DNA of 64,000 nt from assembly GCA_965207595.1 (NCBI GenBank), contig CBDBMW010000013.1, positions 1,488,001 to 1,552,000 of the forward strand, written 5' to 3'. Origin of the DNA: JAGWAJ01 sp026707615 (GTDB lineage Bacteria; Acidobacteriota; Vicinamibacteria; Vicinamibacterales; UBA8438). Of this stretch, positions 11,310 through 19,989 are shown one piece after another. A model generated the notes under the pieces. It worked only from the letters and a program-made list of their open reading frames with translations, made no database searches and was not told the origin of the DNA. A program made the position numbers and the translations under genes. How positions within the stretch are numbered: position 1 is the first letter of the stretch; every line of letters starts with the position of its first letter.

Positions 11310-12386
11310 ATGCGCCATCTCCACATCTTCGTGCTGACGAACGTCGTCGCGATCGCATCGCTCGCGCCGCTGGCGTCCATCGGGGCAGCCCAGCCGGCAG
11401 GATCGCAGGCTTCGGCGCCGGAAGCGCCGGTGGCGCAGGCGAGCGGGGCCGGAGCGTCCGCGGATGGCCACTGGGAGGTCCCGCGAACGGCAGACGGCCG
11501 CCCGGACCTGCAGGGCGTCTGGCTGAGCAACACCGCCACGCCGCTCCAGCGCCCGCCCGCGTTCGCCGATCGGGACCGGCTGACGGAAGAGGAGGTGGCG
11601 ACGCTGGCGGCCCGCGCGGACCGCATCTTCCGCAACGGCCGGAGCGCCTTCACGACGCCGGAGGGGGCATTCTTCGCCGCCGTCAACGACGTCGACACCT
11701 ACGAGGCGCAGTCGACGAGCAGCTCCATCGGCATGGTCGACCTGGAGTTCACGGACCGGACGTCGCTGGTCGTCGATCCGCCCGACGGGCGCATCCCGAC
11801 CCTGACGCCGGCCGCGCGGGCGCGGGAGGCGGAGGTCGACCGGGGGTGGGACGAGAAGACCGGCCCCGAGGACCTGAACAACATCCACCGCTGCATCACC
11901 ACCGGGGTGCCGCGGCTCGGCGGCAACTTCGGCGCCGGCCCCTACACGTTCTACCAGATCGTCCAGACCCCGCACGTCTTCGCGCTGGTCAGCGAGGCGT
12001 TCCACGACGCGCGCCTCATCCCGCTCGACGGCCGGCCCCACGCGACCGAGCGCATCCGCCAGTGGAACGGAGACTCGCGCGGTCGCTGGGAAGGGGACAC
12101 CCTGGTCATCGAGACGCGCAACTTCTCGCCCGGCAGCTACTACCGCGGCTCGGCCGAGGGCCTCCACCTCGTGGAGCGGCTGACCCGCACCGGACCCGAC
12201 ACGATCGCCTACCGGATGACGTTCACCGACGCGACCACGTGGGCGTCGCCGTGGACGGCCGAGATCCCGCTGAAGCGGCGGGATCAGCCGATCTACGAGT
12301 TCGCCTGCCACGAGGGCAACTACTCGATCGTCGGCATGCTCCGGACGGCCCGCATCGCCGATGCCGCGCGGGAGGGGGGACGGTAG
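11310..12386 (+). CDS. Secreted protein, PDLxGxW paralog family, copy 2
   Basis: 358 residues with a signal peptide (LASIGAAQPA). Landmarks: RPDLQGVWLSNTATPLQRPP, RTSLVVDPPDGRIPTLTP, QIVQTPHVFALVSEAFHDAR, PLDGRPH, RQWNGDSRGRWEGDTLVIE, EFACHEGNYS. It differs from copies 1, 3 and 5 in having SNTATP instead of the DFRT/DYRT-type motif, a trait shared with copy 4 at 54158. It follows the propeller fusion by 190 bp of GC-rich DNA in which I see no gene. GGGAG lies upstream of the ATG. Confidence 0.87.
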   Translation: MRHLHIFVLTNVVAIASLAPLASIGAAQPAGSQASAPEAPVAQASGAGASADGHWEVPRTADGRPDLQGVWLSNTATPLQRPPAFADRDRLTEEEVATLAARADRIFRNGRSAFTTPEGAFFAAVNDVDTYEAQSTSSSIGMVDLEFTDRTSLVVDPPDGRIPTLTPAARAREAEVDRGWDEKTGPEDLNNIHRCITTGVPRLGGNFGAGPYTFYQIVQTPHVFALVSEAFHDARLIPLDGRPHATERIRQWNGDSRGRWEGDTLVIETRNFSPGSYYRGSAEGLHLVERLTRTGPDTIAYRMTFTDATTWASPWTAEIPLKRRDQPIYEFACHEGNYSIVGMLRTARIADAAREGGR

Positions 12387-12550
12387 CCCAACCCGGGACG
12401 GGCACCGCTCCGGGGACCGGAACTCGCTGCCGTCGCTGCTGCCCCCGAGCCGTGGCGCGCCCTGCGTCCCCGCGGGAGGGCCGGAGACTCGAACGGCAGC
12501 TCGTGGTTCGGGGTGAACCGCCGGTGCGGCGCTGGTGTTGGGGCGGTCGG

Positions 12551-12916
12551 TTATGCCGCTGCCTGCGGCTGGCGGCGCGCCAGCACCCAGAGTACCAGCC
12601 ATGCGGGCACCGAGAGGACGAGGGCGTAGAGCCAGACCGCGATCGGTCCGAGCAACCCTCCAATCGTGGCCGCCGCCGTCGTGAGCGGGCCCAGCACCGC
12701 GGCGCAGGCGTAGGCCGCCCGCGGGGAACGGGCATGCAGGCGGCGAACGGCCGCCGTGAGCGGAATCCCGGCCGGCCAGGTGAACACGAACAGCGTCCCG
12801 ACCGCCATCGCCATCAAGGGAGTCGGCTCCAGGACCGCTCCGGGACCGAAGCGGACCATCGCCTGAGCGGCGACGGCGAGCGGGAGCCAGAGCGAGAGCA
12901 GCAGCGTGCGCGTCAC
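12551..12916 (-). CDS. Small multi-span membrane protein
   Basis: About 121 residues, mostly hydrophobic, with three or four likely membrane spans (TLLLSLWLPLAVAAQ, MAVGTLFVFTWPAGIPLT, AVLGPLTTAAATIGGLLGPI, WLYALVLSVPAWLVLWVLAR). GTG at 12916 is chosen because it begins right before the first hydrophobic segment; TTG at 12934 is possible. It is divergent from the ABC ATPase gene, with starts about 100 bp apart. Family not recognised. Confidence 0.6.
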   Translation of the reverse strand: MTRTLLLSLWLPLAVAAQAMVRFGPGAVLEPTPLMAMAVGTLFVFTWPAGIPLTAAVRRLHARSPRAAYACAAVLGPLTTAAATIGGLLGPIAVWLYALVLSVPAWLVLWVLARRQPQAAA

Positions 12917-13014
12917 GATTCCAGCCTGACACAACGGCCTGAGGACGGCAACGCCCGGGCTTCCGTATCGACGTGCCGCGACCGGTCGCCCGGCGCGTCC
13001 GGGTAAGCTCTGCC

Positions 13015-13692
13015 ATGCCCGATCCGCTGATCGCGTTGCGCAACATCGAGAAGGCCTTCAGTCACGGGGTCAGCCGGACCTACGTCCTGCGTCGCATCAC
13101 GCTCGCCATCGCGGCGGGCGAGTTTGTTTCCGTCATGGGGCCGTCCGGGGCCGGCAAGTCCACGCTGCTGCACATCCTCGGAATGCACGACGCCGACTGG
13201 AGCGGGGAGTACGACCTGCTCGGCCAGCCCGTCCACAGGCTGCGAACCAGGCATCGGCAGGCCCTCGGTCGACAGCACATCGGCTTCGTGTTCCAGAGCT
13301 ACCACCTGCTCGACGACCTGACCGTGGCGGAGAACCTCGAGGTGCCGCTCTCCTACCGCGACGTCCCCCGGTCGGAGCGCCAGAGTCTCGTGGCGGACAC
13401 CCTCGACCGGTTCCAGATCGTCGGCAAGAAGGACCTCTACCCGAGCCAGCTCTCGGGCGGGCAGCAGCAACTCGTCGGCGTCGCGCGGGCGCTGATCGCC
13501 AAGCCGACGCTGATCCTCGCCGACGAGCCGACCGGCAACCTGCACTCCCACCAGGGACGCGAGATCATGGAGCTGTTCACGCGACTCAACGACGAAGGCA
13601 CGACCATCGTGCAGGTGACCCACTCCGACGCGAACGCCGCCTACGGCAGCCGGGTCATCCAGCTCCGCGACGGGTGGCTGGTCGACGGGTGA
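13015..13692 (+). CDS. ABC transporter ATP-binding protein (MacB/LolD type)
   Basis: A 225-residue ATPase with all hallmarks: Walker A GPSGAGKST, Q-loop FVFQSYHLLDDLT, signature LSGGQQQ, Walker B LILADEPTGNL and switch VTHSD. It matches the MacB/LolD/FtsE-like subfamily, which works with FtsX-like permeases in lipoprotein or substrate extrusion. No permease gene is adjacent, so its partner must be elsewhere. ATG at 13015 is preferred over upstream codons because it directly precedes the LIALRNIEKAF strand. Confidence 0.9.
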   Translation: MPDPLIALRNIEKAFSHGVSRTYVLRRITLAIAAGEFVSVMGPSGAGKSTLLHILGMHDADWSGEYDLLGQPVHRLRTRHRQALGRQHIGFVFQSYHLLDDLTVAENLEVPLSYRDVPRSERQSLVADTLDRFQIVGKKDLYPSQLSGGQQQLVGVARALIAKPTLILADEPTGNLHSHQGREIMELFTRLNDEGTTIVQVTHSDANAAYGSRVIQLRDGWLVDG

Positions 13693-13732
13693 ACGCTCGC
13701 GTTCCGCCGAATACTCGTGTGAGAATGGCGAG

Positions 13733-13969
13733 ATGTATCGGCGCGCGCGCACCGGGGCCGCTGAACGAGGAGCCTCCGCATCGGCTCCCGTCCGGGAGTT
13801 TCTCGGTCGCTGGTCGGGAGAAGAGACCGACTTCGATCGGCGGACGCGGCTCCAGGCCGAAACGTTGCGCGACGTCACGACGTTCCGCGCCGGGGATCGC
13901 CTGTCGCGGGACGAGGCGCACCGCCGCGGCCGTCCAGATTGGTTCATCCGCAGGAGGAACGGAGAATGA
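13733..13969 (+). CDS. Possible small basic protein
   Basis: A 78-codon frame whose stop overlaps the next start as ATGA at 13966-13969, compatible with translational coupling. The product is rich in Arg and Glu (FLGRWSGEETDFDRRTRLQ), without signal or membrane segment. No family recognised. GC-rich DNA produces many chance frames, so this is a weak call. Confidence 0.3.
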   Translation: MYRRARTGAAERGASASAPVREFLGRWSGEETDFDRRTRLQAETLRDVTTFRAGDRLSRDEAHRRGRPDWFIRRRNGE

Positions 13970-15018
13970 GGTATCGACTTCACGCGGCGGTGTTGGCGGC
14001 GATCGCGGGCGTGGCGCTGATGCCGATGGGGGCCGCGGGGCAGCCCGCGGACGCGGCGGACTTCCGGACGCCCTGGGGCCACCCGGATCTGCAGGGGACG
14101 TGGGACTACCGGACCCTCACGCCGCTCGAACGGCCCGTGGAGCTGGGCGACAAGGCGTTCCTGACCGAGGAGGAGGCGGCGGCGCTGGAGCGGGAGACGC
14201 TCGAGCGCAACGAGCGGCTCCTGAACCGGGCGGCCGAGACGACCACCGCGAGCGACCAGGTGGACCGCCGGGAGGACGGGACGCCGGGGTTCTACAACAA
14301 CTTCTGGCTGGATCGGGGCACGACGGCGATCGGGACGCGGCGCACGTCGCTCATAGTCGATCCGTCCAACGGACGGCTGCCGCCCTTGACGGATGACGCG
14401 CGGATGCGCGCGGATTCGCCGGAGGCGGCGCGGATCGCGGCGGTGCGCCGGGGGATGCTCCCCGCCCGTACCTACGAGGATCTCGACGCGGGGGACCGCT
14501 GCATCCAGCACGCCAAGGCGGGGCCGCCGATCAGCACCGGCGGCTACAACAACAACGTCCAGGTGTTCCAGACGCCGGACTACGTCGTCCTCCTCGCGGA
14601 GCAGAACTACGACGCGCGCATCGTGCCGCTGGACGGCCGGCCCCACGTCTCGCCGCAGGTGCGCCAATGGATGGGCGACTCGCGCGGCTACTGGGACGGG
14701 GACACGCTGGTCGTCGAGACGACGCACTTCAACGGCAAGCACGACCAGATCGGCCGGCCGCTCCTGAGCTCCGGCGAGAACCTGATGCTCGTCGAGCGGT
14801 TGACCCTGATGGACGGCGACAACCTGATGTACGAGTACACCGTCAACGACCCGACCATCTGGACGAGCCCGTGGACGGCGCAGCATCCGATGAAGCGCAA
14901 TCCGGACGAGATGTTCGAGTTCGCCTGCCACGAGGGCAACTACGGCATGCACGGCATCATGGCCGGCTCGCGGGCGGAAGAGGCGGAAGCGGCGGCCGAG
15001 GCCGGCGGGACGCGCTGA
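13966..15018 (+). CDS. Secreted protein, PDLxGxW paralog family, copy 3
   Basis: 350 residues with a signal peptide ending at GAAGQPA. Landmarks: WGHPDLQGTWDYRTLTPLER, FYNNFWLDRGTT, RTSLIVDPSNGRLPPL, NNNVQVFQTPDYVVLLAEQN, PLDGRPH, RQWMGDSRGYWDGDTLVVE, EFACHEGNYGMHGIMAGSR. ATG at 13966 is chosen over an upstream in-frame ATG (13939) because AGGAGGAAC lies directly before it and the signal peptide begins there. It most resembles copy 5 at 59394. Confidence 0.88.
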   Translation: MRYRLHAAVLAAIAGVALMPMGAAGQPADAADFRTPWGHPDLQGTWDYRTLTPLERPVELGDKAFLTEEEAAALERETLERNERLLNRAAETTTASDQVDRREDGTPGFYNNFWLDRGTTAIGTRRTSLIVDPSNGRLPPLTDDARMRADSPEAARIAAVRRGMLPARTYEDLDAGDRCIQHAKAGPPISTGGYNNNVQVFQTPDYVVLLAEQNYDARIVPLDGRPHVSPQVRQWMGDSRGYWDGDTLVVETTHFNGKHDQIGRPLLSSGENLMLVERLTLMDGDNLMYEYTVNDPTIWTSPWTAQHPMKRNPDEMFEFACHEGNYGMHGIMAGSRAEEAEAAAEAGGTR

Positions 15019-15036
15019 CGCGGAAGCAACGTTACG

Positions 15037-15225
15037 ATGACGGAGAGCGCATTTCGATGGGCGTCGCTGGCCGTGTCCGGGGTGACGCTCCTGGTGGCCC
15101 TGGTCACGGCCGGCGGAGTCTTGTGGAACGCCGTGCAGATTGCGGAGCTTGCCGGCAAGGTGGACGCGCTCACGGAGATCGTGACCGGACACGTGAACGC
15201 GCCGAACCTGCACGCGGGCCGCTGA
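15037..15225 (+). CDS. Small single-span membrane protein
   Basis: 62 residues: one hydrophobic span (SLAVSGVTLLVALVTAGGVL) followed by a short polar tail (ELAGKVDALTEIV) that could form a helix. It lies 18 bp after the PDLxGxW copy 3 stop and 52 bp before the cytochrome start, so it fits an operon. No family recognised. Confidence 0.5.
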   Translation: MTESAFRWASLAVSGVTLLVALVTAGGVLWNAVQIAELAGKVDALTEIVTGHVNAPNLHAGR

Positions 15226-15277
15226 GGTGGCGCAGGTCTGCCATTCCTGGCGGCGGCGTCACCAGGGAGGATGCCAG

Positions 15278-15802
15278 GTGCAAGCGCGAGCGTTTCGGTG
15301 GATGTGCGCGAGCGTGGCCGTGGCGGTACTGGCCGGCTCGCTCTCCTTCGCGGCCCAGGTCGCGTTCGCGCAGACCGACACCGTCGCCGCCGGAGGGCGC
15401 ATCTACCGCGGCAAGGGGGACTGCCAGTCCTGCCACGGGTGGGCCGGCGACGGCCGCAAGATGAACCTCCAGATGCCGGACGGAGCCAACCTGCGCGAGA
15501 GCACGCTGACGCGCGAGCAGCTCGTCTTCGTCATCAAGTGCGGCCTGCCGGGGCGGCAGATGCCTGCCTACGACCGGCGCGCCTACGTCGACGACCGCTG
15601 CCTCGGCCGCACGCGCGCCGACCTGCGGCGGATGGGCTTGCAGCTCTTCGATCCTCCGGCGACGCTGCAGAACCGCGAGGTGGAGCGCTTGGTCGACTTC
15701 CTCGAGGCGAAGGTCGTCGGCCGGGGGCCGATGGACCGGCAGGCGTGCGTCGACTACTGGGGCGACGACGCCGACGTCTGCGGCCGCGAGTTTCCCGACT
15801 GA
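15278..15802 (+). CDS. Periplasmic monohaem cytochrome c
   Basis: 174 residues from GTG at 15278, preceded by GGGAGGATG. A signal peptide (SVAVAVLAGSLSFAAQVAFA) is followed by a class I cytochrome c core: CQSCH at about 49-53 with GWAGDGRK after it, and a likely axial Met in GRQMPAYD. A C-terminal extension has two further Cys (ACVDYW, DVCGREF). It could accept electrons from the PQQ dehydrogenases nearby, an inference from location. An upstream in-frame start at 15227 would add an unlikely basic leader. Confidence 0.85.
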   Translation: MQARAFRWMCASVAVAVLAGSLSFAAQVAFAQTDTVAAGGRIYRGKGDCQSCHGWAGDGRKMNLQMPDGANLRESTLTREQLVFVIKCGLPGRQMPAYDRRAYVDDRCLGRTRADLRRMGLQLFDPPATLQNREVERLVDFLEAKVVGRGPMDRQACVDYWGDDADVCGREFPD

Positions 15803-16101
15803 TCGAAGGTTGCGTGACCTTCATCGTCCCCGAGAACGTGCGGGGTGCGCCGGACCTCGTGGTGGAGGTGCTGTCACCCTCCTCGGCGAAGCGTGACCGG
15901 ATCGAGAAGCGAGCGCTCTGTGCGAAGCACGCCGTGCGCGAGTACTGGCAGGTCGACCCCGTCGCCGGGACATTGACGGTGTTGCGTCTGGCCGACACCC
16001 ATTTCGAAACCGACGGCGTATACGGCAAGGGCCGGACGGTGACCTCCCCGCGTCTGCCCGGCCTCCGCTTCCCCGTGGATCGGGGGTTCGGTTCCGCGTA
16101 G
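15803..16101 (+). pseudogene. C-terminal fragment of a Uma2-family (DUF820) nuclease-like protein
   Basis: About 98 codons in another frame just after the cytochrome stop read VRGAPDLVVEVLSPSS, RDRIEKRALCAKHAVREYW and VDPVAGTLTVLRL, which is the PD-(D/E)xK core of Uma2-family proteins. The family is normally about 180-200 residues; the N-terminal half is missing, and its place is taken by the cytochrome gene. There is no start codon with a ribosome site. It ends one base before the convergent PQQ dehydrogenase stop. Confidence 0.7.
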
Positions 16102-17859
16102 CTACTGATCGAGCGCGAAGACGAACAGGTAGCTCGAGTTCTCCAGGTTGTCGTAGCGGACCGGGTGCAGGTGCCGGCCGCTCGCCTGCACCGCGAGGTA
16201 CTGCCGCGGTCCGATGGCGTAGGTGACCGGCGCGCCCTTGAGCGGCGTGCCCACGTTGAAGCGCCACAGCTCCTGCAGCGTCTCGTCGTGGTAGGCGACC
16301 ACCCAGCCGTCCTGGAGGGCGCTGAAGACGAGGCCGCCGGCCGTCGCGATGGCGCCCGAGCGCACCTCGATCTCGGTGACCGCCTTCGCGATGACCTCGT
16401 GGGTGTCGGTGTCGACGGCGGTGATCGAGCCGTAGTAGAGGTCGCTCGTGTACTCGCGCCGCTCGCTGGCCTCCCGGTCGATGCCGCCGTCGGGGCCCAG
16501 CGGCACCACCCGCGCCCCGGTCTGCGAGAAGCAGCCCTCCGTGCCGGCCCCGTAGGCGATTCCCTTCTCGGGGTTGAACGCGGTCGGCTGGTGGGCGATG
16601 CCGCCGTGCCACGTCGGGCAGGCGCGCTTCATCTCGTCCCGGTCGGTGCGCAGGGCGCGCGCCTCCGGGTTGTAGATCTGGATGTCGAGGTTCGGGTCGT
16701 ACTCGAGGGGCATGCCGGTCTCGGGATTGAGGCCGGCCGTCCACGTCAATTCGTTGACGTACTGCGAGCCCTTGATGAAGCGGCCCGTCTCGCGGTCGAC
16801 GGAGTAGAAGAAGCCGTTGCGGGCGAAGTGGGCGGCCACCTTCCGCTGCTGGCCGTCGATCAGCGTGTCGTAGAGCATGTGCACGCCGACCTCGTCGTAG
16901 TCCCACGAGTCGTTCGGCGTGTACTGGAAGTGCCAGCGGCGCTCGCCGGTGGCCACGTCGAGGGCCACGGCGGAGTTGGTGAACAGGTTGTCGCCGGGTC
17001 GGTACTCGGCGTCGTAGATGGGGTACGGGTTGCCGGTGCCGAAGATGTAGAGGTTGTTCTCGGGGTCGTAGGAACCCGTCTGCCAGACGCCGCCCCCGCC
17101 CGTCTTCCAGGCGTTGTGGTCGTCCTTCCAGGTCTCGCTGCCGGGCTGTCCCGGCTCGGGGACGGTGTACCAGCGCCAGAGTTCCTCGCCGGTCTCGATG
17201 TCGAGCGCCGCCACCCAGCCGCGCGTGCCGCCGTCGCCGGCGCCGTTCTGCACCAGGACCTTGCCGTCGGCCGCGAGCGGGGCGGTGAGGAAGCGTTCCC
17301 GCGCCCCGAACTCGTTGAACCCGGCCACCTCTACGTCCCAGAGGATCTCGCCGTCGTCGCGATGGATGGCGAGCACGCGCCCGTCCTGCAGGTTCTGCAG
17401 GACCTTGTCCTCCCAGAGGGCGATGCCGCGGGTCCGGGAGCGGTTGGTCTCGTGGTCCACGCCGGGGTCGGTGATCCAGACGAACTCGCCGTAGTCGGGG
17501 TTGCGGGCGTCGATCTTGTAGACCGTGCCCCAGCCGTCGCTGGTGTACAGGAAGCCGTTGTCGACGAGGGGGTTGTTCTCGTTCTCGGGGCCGTTCCCGA
17601 CCGTGTCCTGCATCCCGCCGAGGGCCAGCGCCCAGACCATGCGCAGCCGGTCGACGTTGTCGCGGTTGATCTGCGTCAGCTTCGAGTAGCGCTGCGAGCC
17701 GTAGTCGCCGTTCATCAGCAGCCAGTTCTGCGGCTCGTTCTGCGCGTTGATCAGCCGGTCCCGCGTGACCGTGAGCTGATACTGCCCGCTGACCGCAACG
17801 GCCGAAGCCGCCACGAGGGCCGCCGCCGCCAGCATCCGGTTCGGCGAGTTGAGGCGCAT
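16102..17859 (-). CDS. PQQ-dependent alcohol dehydrogenase-like quinoprotein
   Basis: 585 residues with a signal peptide ending at AVSGQ. It is an eight-bladed propeller of the methanol/ethanol dehydrogenase type: WLLMNGDYGSQRYSKLTQIN at the start, repeated tryptophan-docking motifs (AALDIETGEELWRW, VALDVATGERRWHFQ), metal-site GTGNPYPIYD, and PNDSWDYDEV with the presumed catalytic Asp. The second Asp of the WDYD motif is a position linked to lanthanide use in XoxF-like enzymes, a cautious inference here. No fused haem domain. ATG at 17859 is preceded by GGGAGAAGGA. It probably oxidises an alcohol in the periplasm. Confidence 0.87.
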   Translation of the reverse strand: MRLNSPNRMLAAAALVAASAVAVSGQYQLTVTRDRLINAQNEPQNWLLMNGDYGSQRYSKLTQINRDNVDRLRMVWALALGGMQDTVGNGPENENNPLVDNGFLYTSDGWGTVYKIDARNPDYGEFVWITDPGVDHETNRSRTRGIALWEDKVLQNLQDGRVLAIHRDDGEILWDVEVAGFNEFGARERFLTAPLAADGKVLVQNGAGDGGTRGWVAALDIETGEELWRWYTVPEPGQPGSETWKDDHNAWKTGGGGVWQTGSYDPENNLYIFGTGNPYPIYDAEYRPGDNLFTNSAVALDVATGERRWHFQYTPNDSWDYDEVGVHMLYDTLIDGQQRKVAAHFARNGFFYSVDRETGRFIKGSQYVNELTWTAGLNPETGMPLEYDPNLDIQIYNPEARALRTDRDEMKRACPTWHGGIAHQPTAFNPEKGIAYGAGTEGCFSQTGARVVPLGPDGGIDREASERREYTSDLYYGSITAVDTDTHEVIAKAVTEIEVRSGAIATAGGLVFSALQDGWVVAYHDETLQELWRFNVGTPLKGAPVTYAIGPRQYLAVQASGRHLHPVRYDNLENSSYLFVFALDQ

Positions 17860-17880
17860 GTTCCTTCTCCCCCCTGGAAT

Positions 17881-17895
17881 GCGTATAGCGTATAC
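17881..17895. promoter_or_regulatory. AT-rich tandem heptamer between divergent PQQ genes
   Basis: GCGTATA occurs twice in direct succession (17881-17887, 17888-17894) in the 163-bp divergent gap between two PQQ dehydrogenase genes, an AT-rich patch in very GC-rich DNA. It may contain a -10 region or an operator; no regulator is identified. Confidence 0.25.
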
Positions 17896-18022
17896 CGCGC
17901 TCGGCCCGGACTTGCCCCGACGCGGCCGGAGCGCAACCGGGCGCCGGGGGCCGCGTTGTACAATTCCCGGCGCTTTCGTTGCAGTGACTTGCAGCGAGCC
18001 GCGAAGAGGAGGCCCAGACGCC

Positions 18023-19891
18023 ATGCGCTCGATGAGGCTGATGACGGGATGTGCGGCCGTGCTCGTGGCGCTGCCGCTCGCCGGGTGCGGCAGCGCGCCG
18101 TCCGCCCAGACGGTGGCGCCCGAGGGAGCCGACTGGCCGATGTACCGCGGCGACCTGGCCGGCACCGGGCACTCGCCGCTGGCGCAGATCACGCCCGCCA
18201 ACGCGGCCGACCTGGCCCAGGCGTGGACCTATTCGCTCCAGCCGGCGAATCCGCGCCCGGACGGCCGGGGGCCGAACTCGCAGGTGACGCCGATCGTCGT
18301 CAACGGCGTCATGTACCTGCCCGCCGCGGACCGCGTGGTGGCGCTCGACCCGGTCAGCGGCCGCGAGCTGTGGCGGCACCCGGTGGAGGGCGGCGCGCCG
18401 TCGCGGCGCGGCGTCGCCTACTGGGCGGGCGACGAGGAGCGGCAGCCGCGCATCCTCTTCATGGCCTCCCGCCGCCTGATCGCGCTCGAGGCGGCGACAG
18501 GCTATCCGATCACGAGCTTCGGCGAGGGCGGCGAGGTCGACATCGGCGTGCCCTACAACTCCGTGCCGCTCGTCTACGGCAACGTCGTCGTGGTCGGCGC
18601 CAACACCCCGCCCGGCACCATCGGCGGCATCGGGAACGCGCGGGCCTACGACGCCCGCACCGGCGCCAAGGTGTGGGAGTTCGACTCCGTCGCGCAGCCC
18701 GGGCAGCCCGGCCACGACACCTGGGAAGGCGACAGCTGGCGGGACCGGCTCGGTGCCAACGCCTGGCCGTTCTTCTTCACGGCGGACGCGGAGCGGGACC
18801 TCATCTACCTGCCCCTGGCGTCCCCCATCCCCGGCGCCTACGGCGGCGACCGGCCGGGGGCCAACCTCTACGGCAACTCCGTCGTCGCCGTCGACGCCGC
18901 GACGGGCGCCTACCGCTGGCACTTCCAGACCATTCACCACGACCTCTGGGACGCCGACCCGCCCGCCCCGCCGGCGCTCTTCGACATCCCGCGCGACGAG
19001 GGCGCCATCCCCGCGCTCGGGGTCACCACCAAGTCCGGCTATCTCTACATCCTGAACCGGGAGACCGGCGAGCCGATCTACGGAGTGGAGGAGCGGGAGG
19101 TGGCCGCGAGCGACGTGCCGGGCGAGGCAACCTACCCGACGCAGCCGTTCCCGGTGCTGCCGCCGCCGATGGGCAAGGTCTCGTACGATGCCGACGACCT
19201 CGTGACCGGCGAGGACACCAGCCCCGAGCACGCCGCGGCGTGCGCGGATCTCGTCGCGAGCCTGGGCGAGGTCCATAACGCCGGTCCGTTCACGCCGTGG
19301 GTCTACCGGCCGGCCGGCGGGCCCGCGCGGACGACGCTGAACTTCCCCGGTGGCGTCGGCGGCCCCAACTGGGGCGGGGTGGCGTTCGATGCCGCGACCG
19401 GCTACGCCTTCGTCTTCTCGATGGACGTCGGGGCGCTCGGCTGGATGGTCGAGGCGCAGGACGACGGGGCGCCGTCGCCCTACGAGAAGCGAACCGGTCC
19501 GGCGAGCTTCGAGGTCAACCTCGACGGGGTGCGGATGCCGTGCCAGAAGCCGCCGTGGGGACAGTTGACGGCGGTCGACGTGGCGACGGGGGAGATCGCC
19601 TGGCGCGAGACGGTCGGCGTCACCGAGACGCTGCCCGACGGCCGGCAGCGCACGGGCCGCCCCGGTCGCGCCGCGGCCATCGTGACCGCCGGGGGGCTGC
19701 TGTTCATCGCCGCGACCGACGACAACCGCCTGCGGGCGATCGAGGCGGCGTCCGGGCGGGAGGTATGGTCGGAGCGGCTCGGGGGACGGGGCAATGCGGA
19801 CCCGATGACCTACCTCGGCGCCGACGGCCGGCAGTACGTGGCCATAGCCGCCACCGACCACATCGTGTCCTACGCCCTGCCGGCGGACTGA
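18023..19891 (+). CDS. PQQ-dependent dehydrogenase, glucose dehydrogenase-like lipoprotein
   Basis: 622 residues with a lipoprotein signal (LPLAGCG), so probably anchored to a membrane facing the periplasm. Propeller motifs: WPMYRGDLAGTGHSPLAQIT, VVALDPVSGRELWRHP, VVVGANTPPG, GNSVVAVDAATGAYRWHFQ, then HHDLWDADPPAPP, the catalytic-loop signature of glucose-dehydrogenase-type quinoproteins, and PNWGGVAFDAATG near the end. It is divergent from the alcohol dehydrogenase-like gene. AGAGGAGG lies upstream of ATG 18023. The sugar or alcohol substrate cannot be read from the sequence. Confidence 0.88.
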   Translation: MRSMRLMTGCAAVLVALPLAGCGSAPSAQTVAPEGADWPMYRGDLAGTGHSPLAQITPANAADLAQAWTYSLQPANPRPDGRGPNSQVTPIVVNGVMYLPAADRVVALDPVSGRELWRHPVEGGAPSRRGVAYWAGDEERQPRILFMASRRLIALEAATGYPITSFGEGGEVDIGVPYNSVPLVYGNVVVVGANTPPGTIGGIGNARAYDARTGAKVWEFDSVAQPGQPGHDTWEGDSWRDRLGANAWPFFFTADAERDLIYLPLASPIPGAYGGDRPGANLYGNSVVAVDAATGAYRWHFQTIHHDLWDADPPAPPALFDIPRDEGAIPALGVTTKSGYLYILNRETGEPIYGVEEREVAASDVPGEATYPTQPFPVLPPPMGKVSYDADDLVTGEDTSPEHAAACADLVASLGEVHNAGPFTPWVYRPAGGPARTTLNFPGGVGGPNWGGVAFDAATGYAFVFSMDVGALGWMVEAQDDGAPSPYEKRTGPASFEVNLDGVRMPCQKPPWGQLTAVDVATGEIAWRETVGVTETLPDGRQRTGRPGRAAAIVTAGGLLFIAATDDNRLRAIEAASGREVWSERLGGRGNADPMTYLGADGRQYVAIAATDHIVSYALPAD

Positions 19892-19902
19892 CGGGCGCGT
19901 TC

Positions 19903-19954
19903 GGAGTCTGCGCGGGCGCGAGGATGCCCCGGCCACGTGCACGGCGCAGACTCC
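19903..19954. repeat. Intergenic palindrome, copy 1 of 2
   Basis: Arms GGAGTCTGCGC (19903-19913) and its complement (19944-19954) flank a 30-nt loop. The preceding TGACGGGCGCGT and the loop start GGGCGC recur in a second copy at 51427-51482 with the same loop length. Both follow the stop of a gene for an exported protein. Confidence 0.65.
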
Positions 19955-19989
19955 CCGGGGCCCGCACGAGGAACGAGAGGAGTCGCCTC

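Noticed and set aside
16165..19278. A very long open frame (over 1000 codons) on the plus strand
   Set aside because: It runs antisense to one PQQ dehydrogenase gene and out of frame through the other; its composition is Arg/Ala/Gly-rich as expected of a shadow frame in GC-rich DNA.
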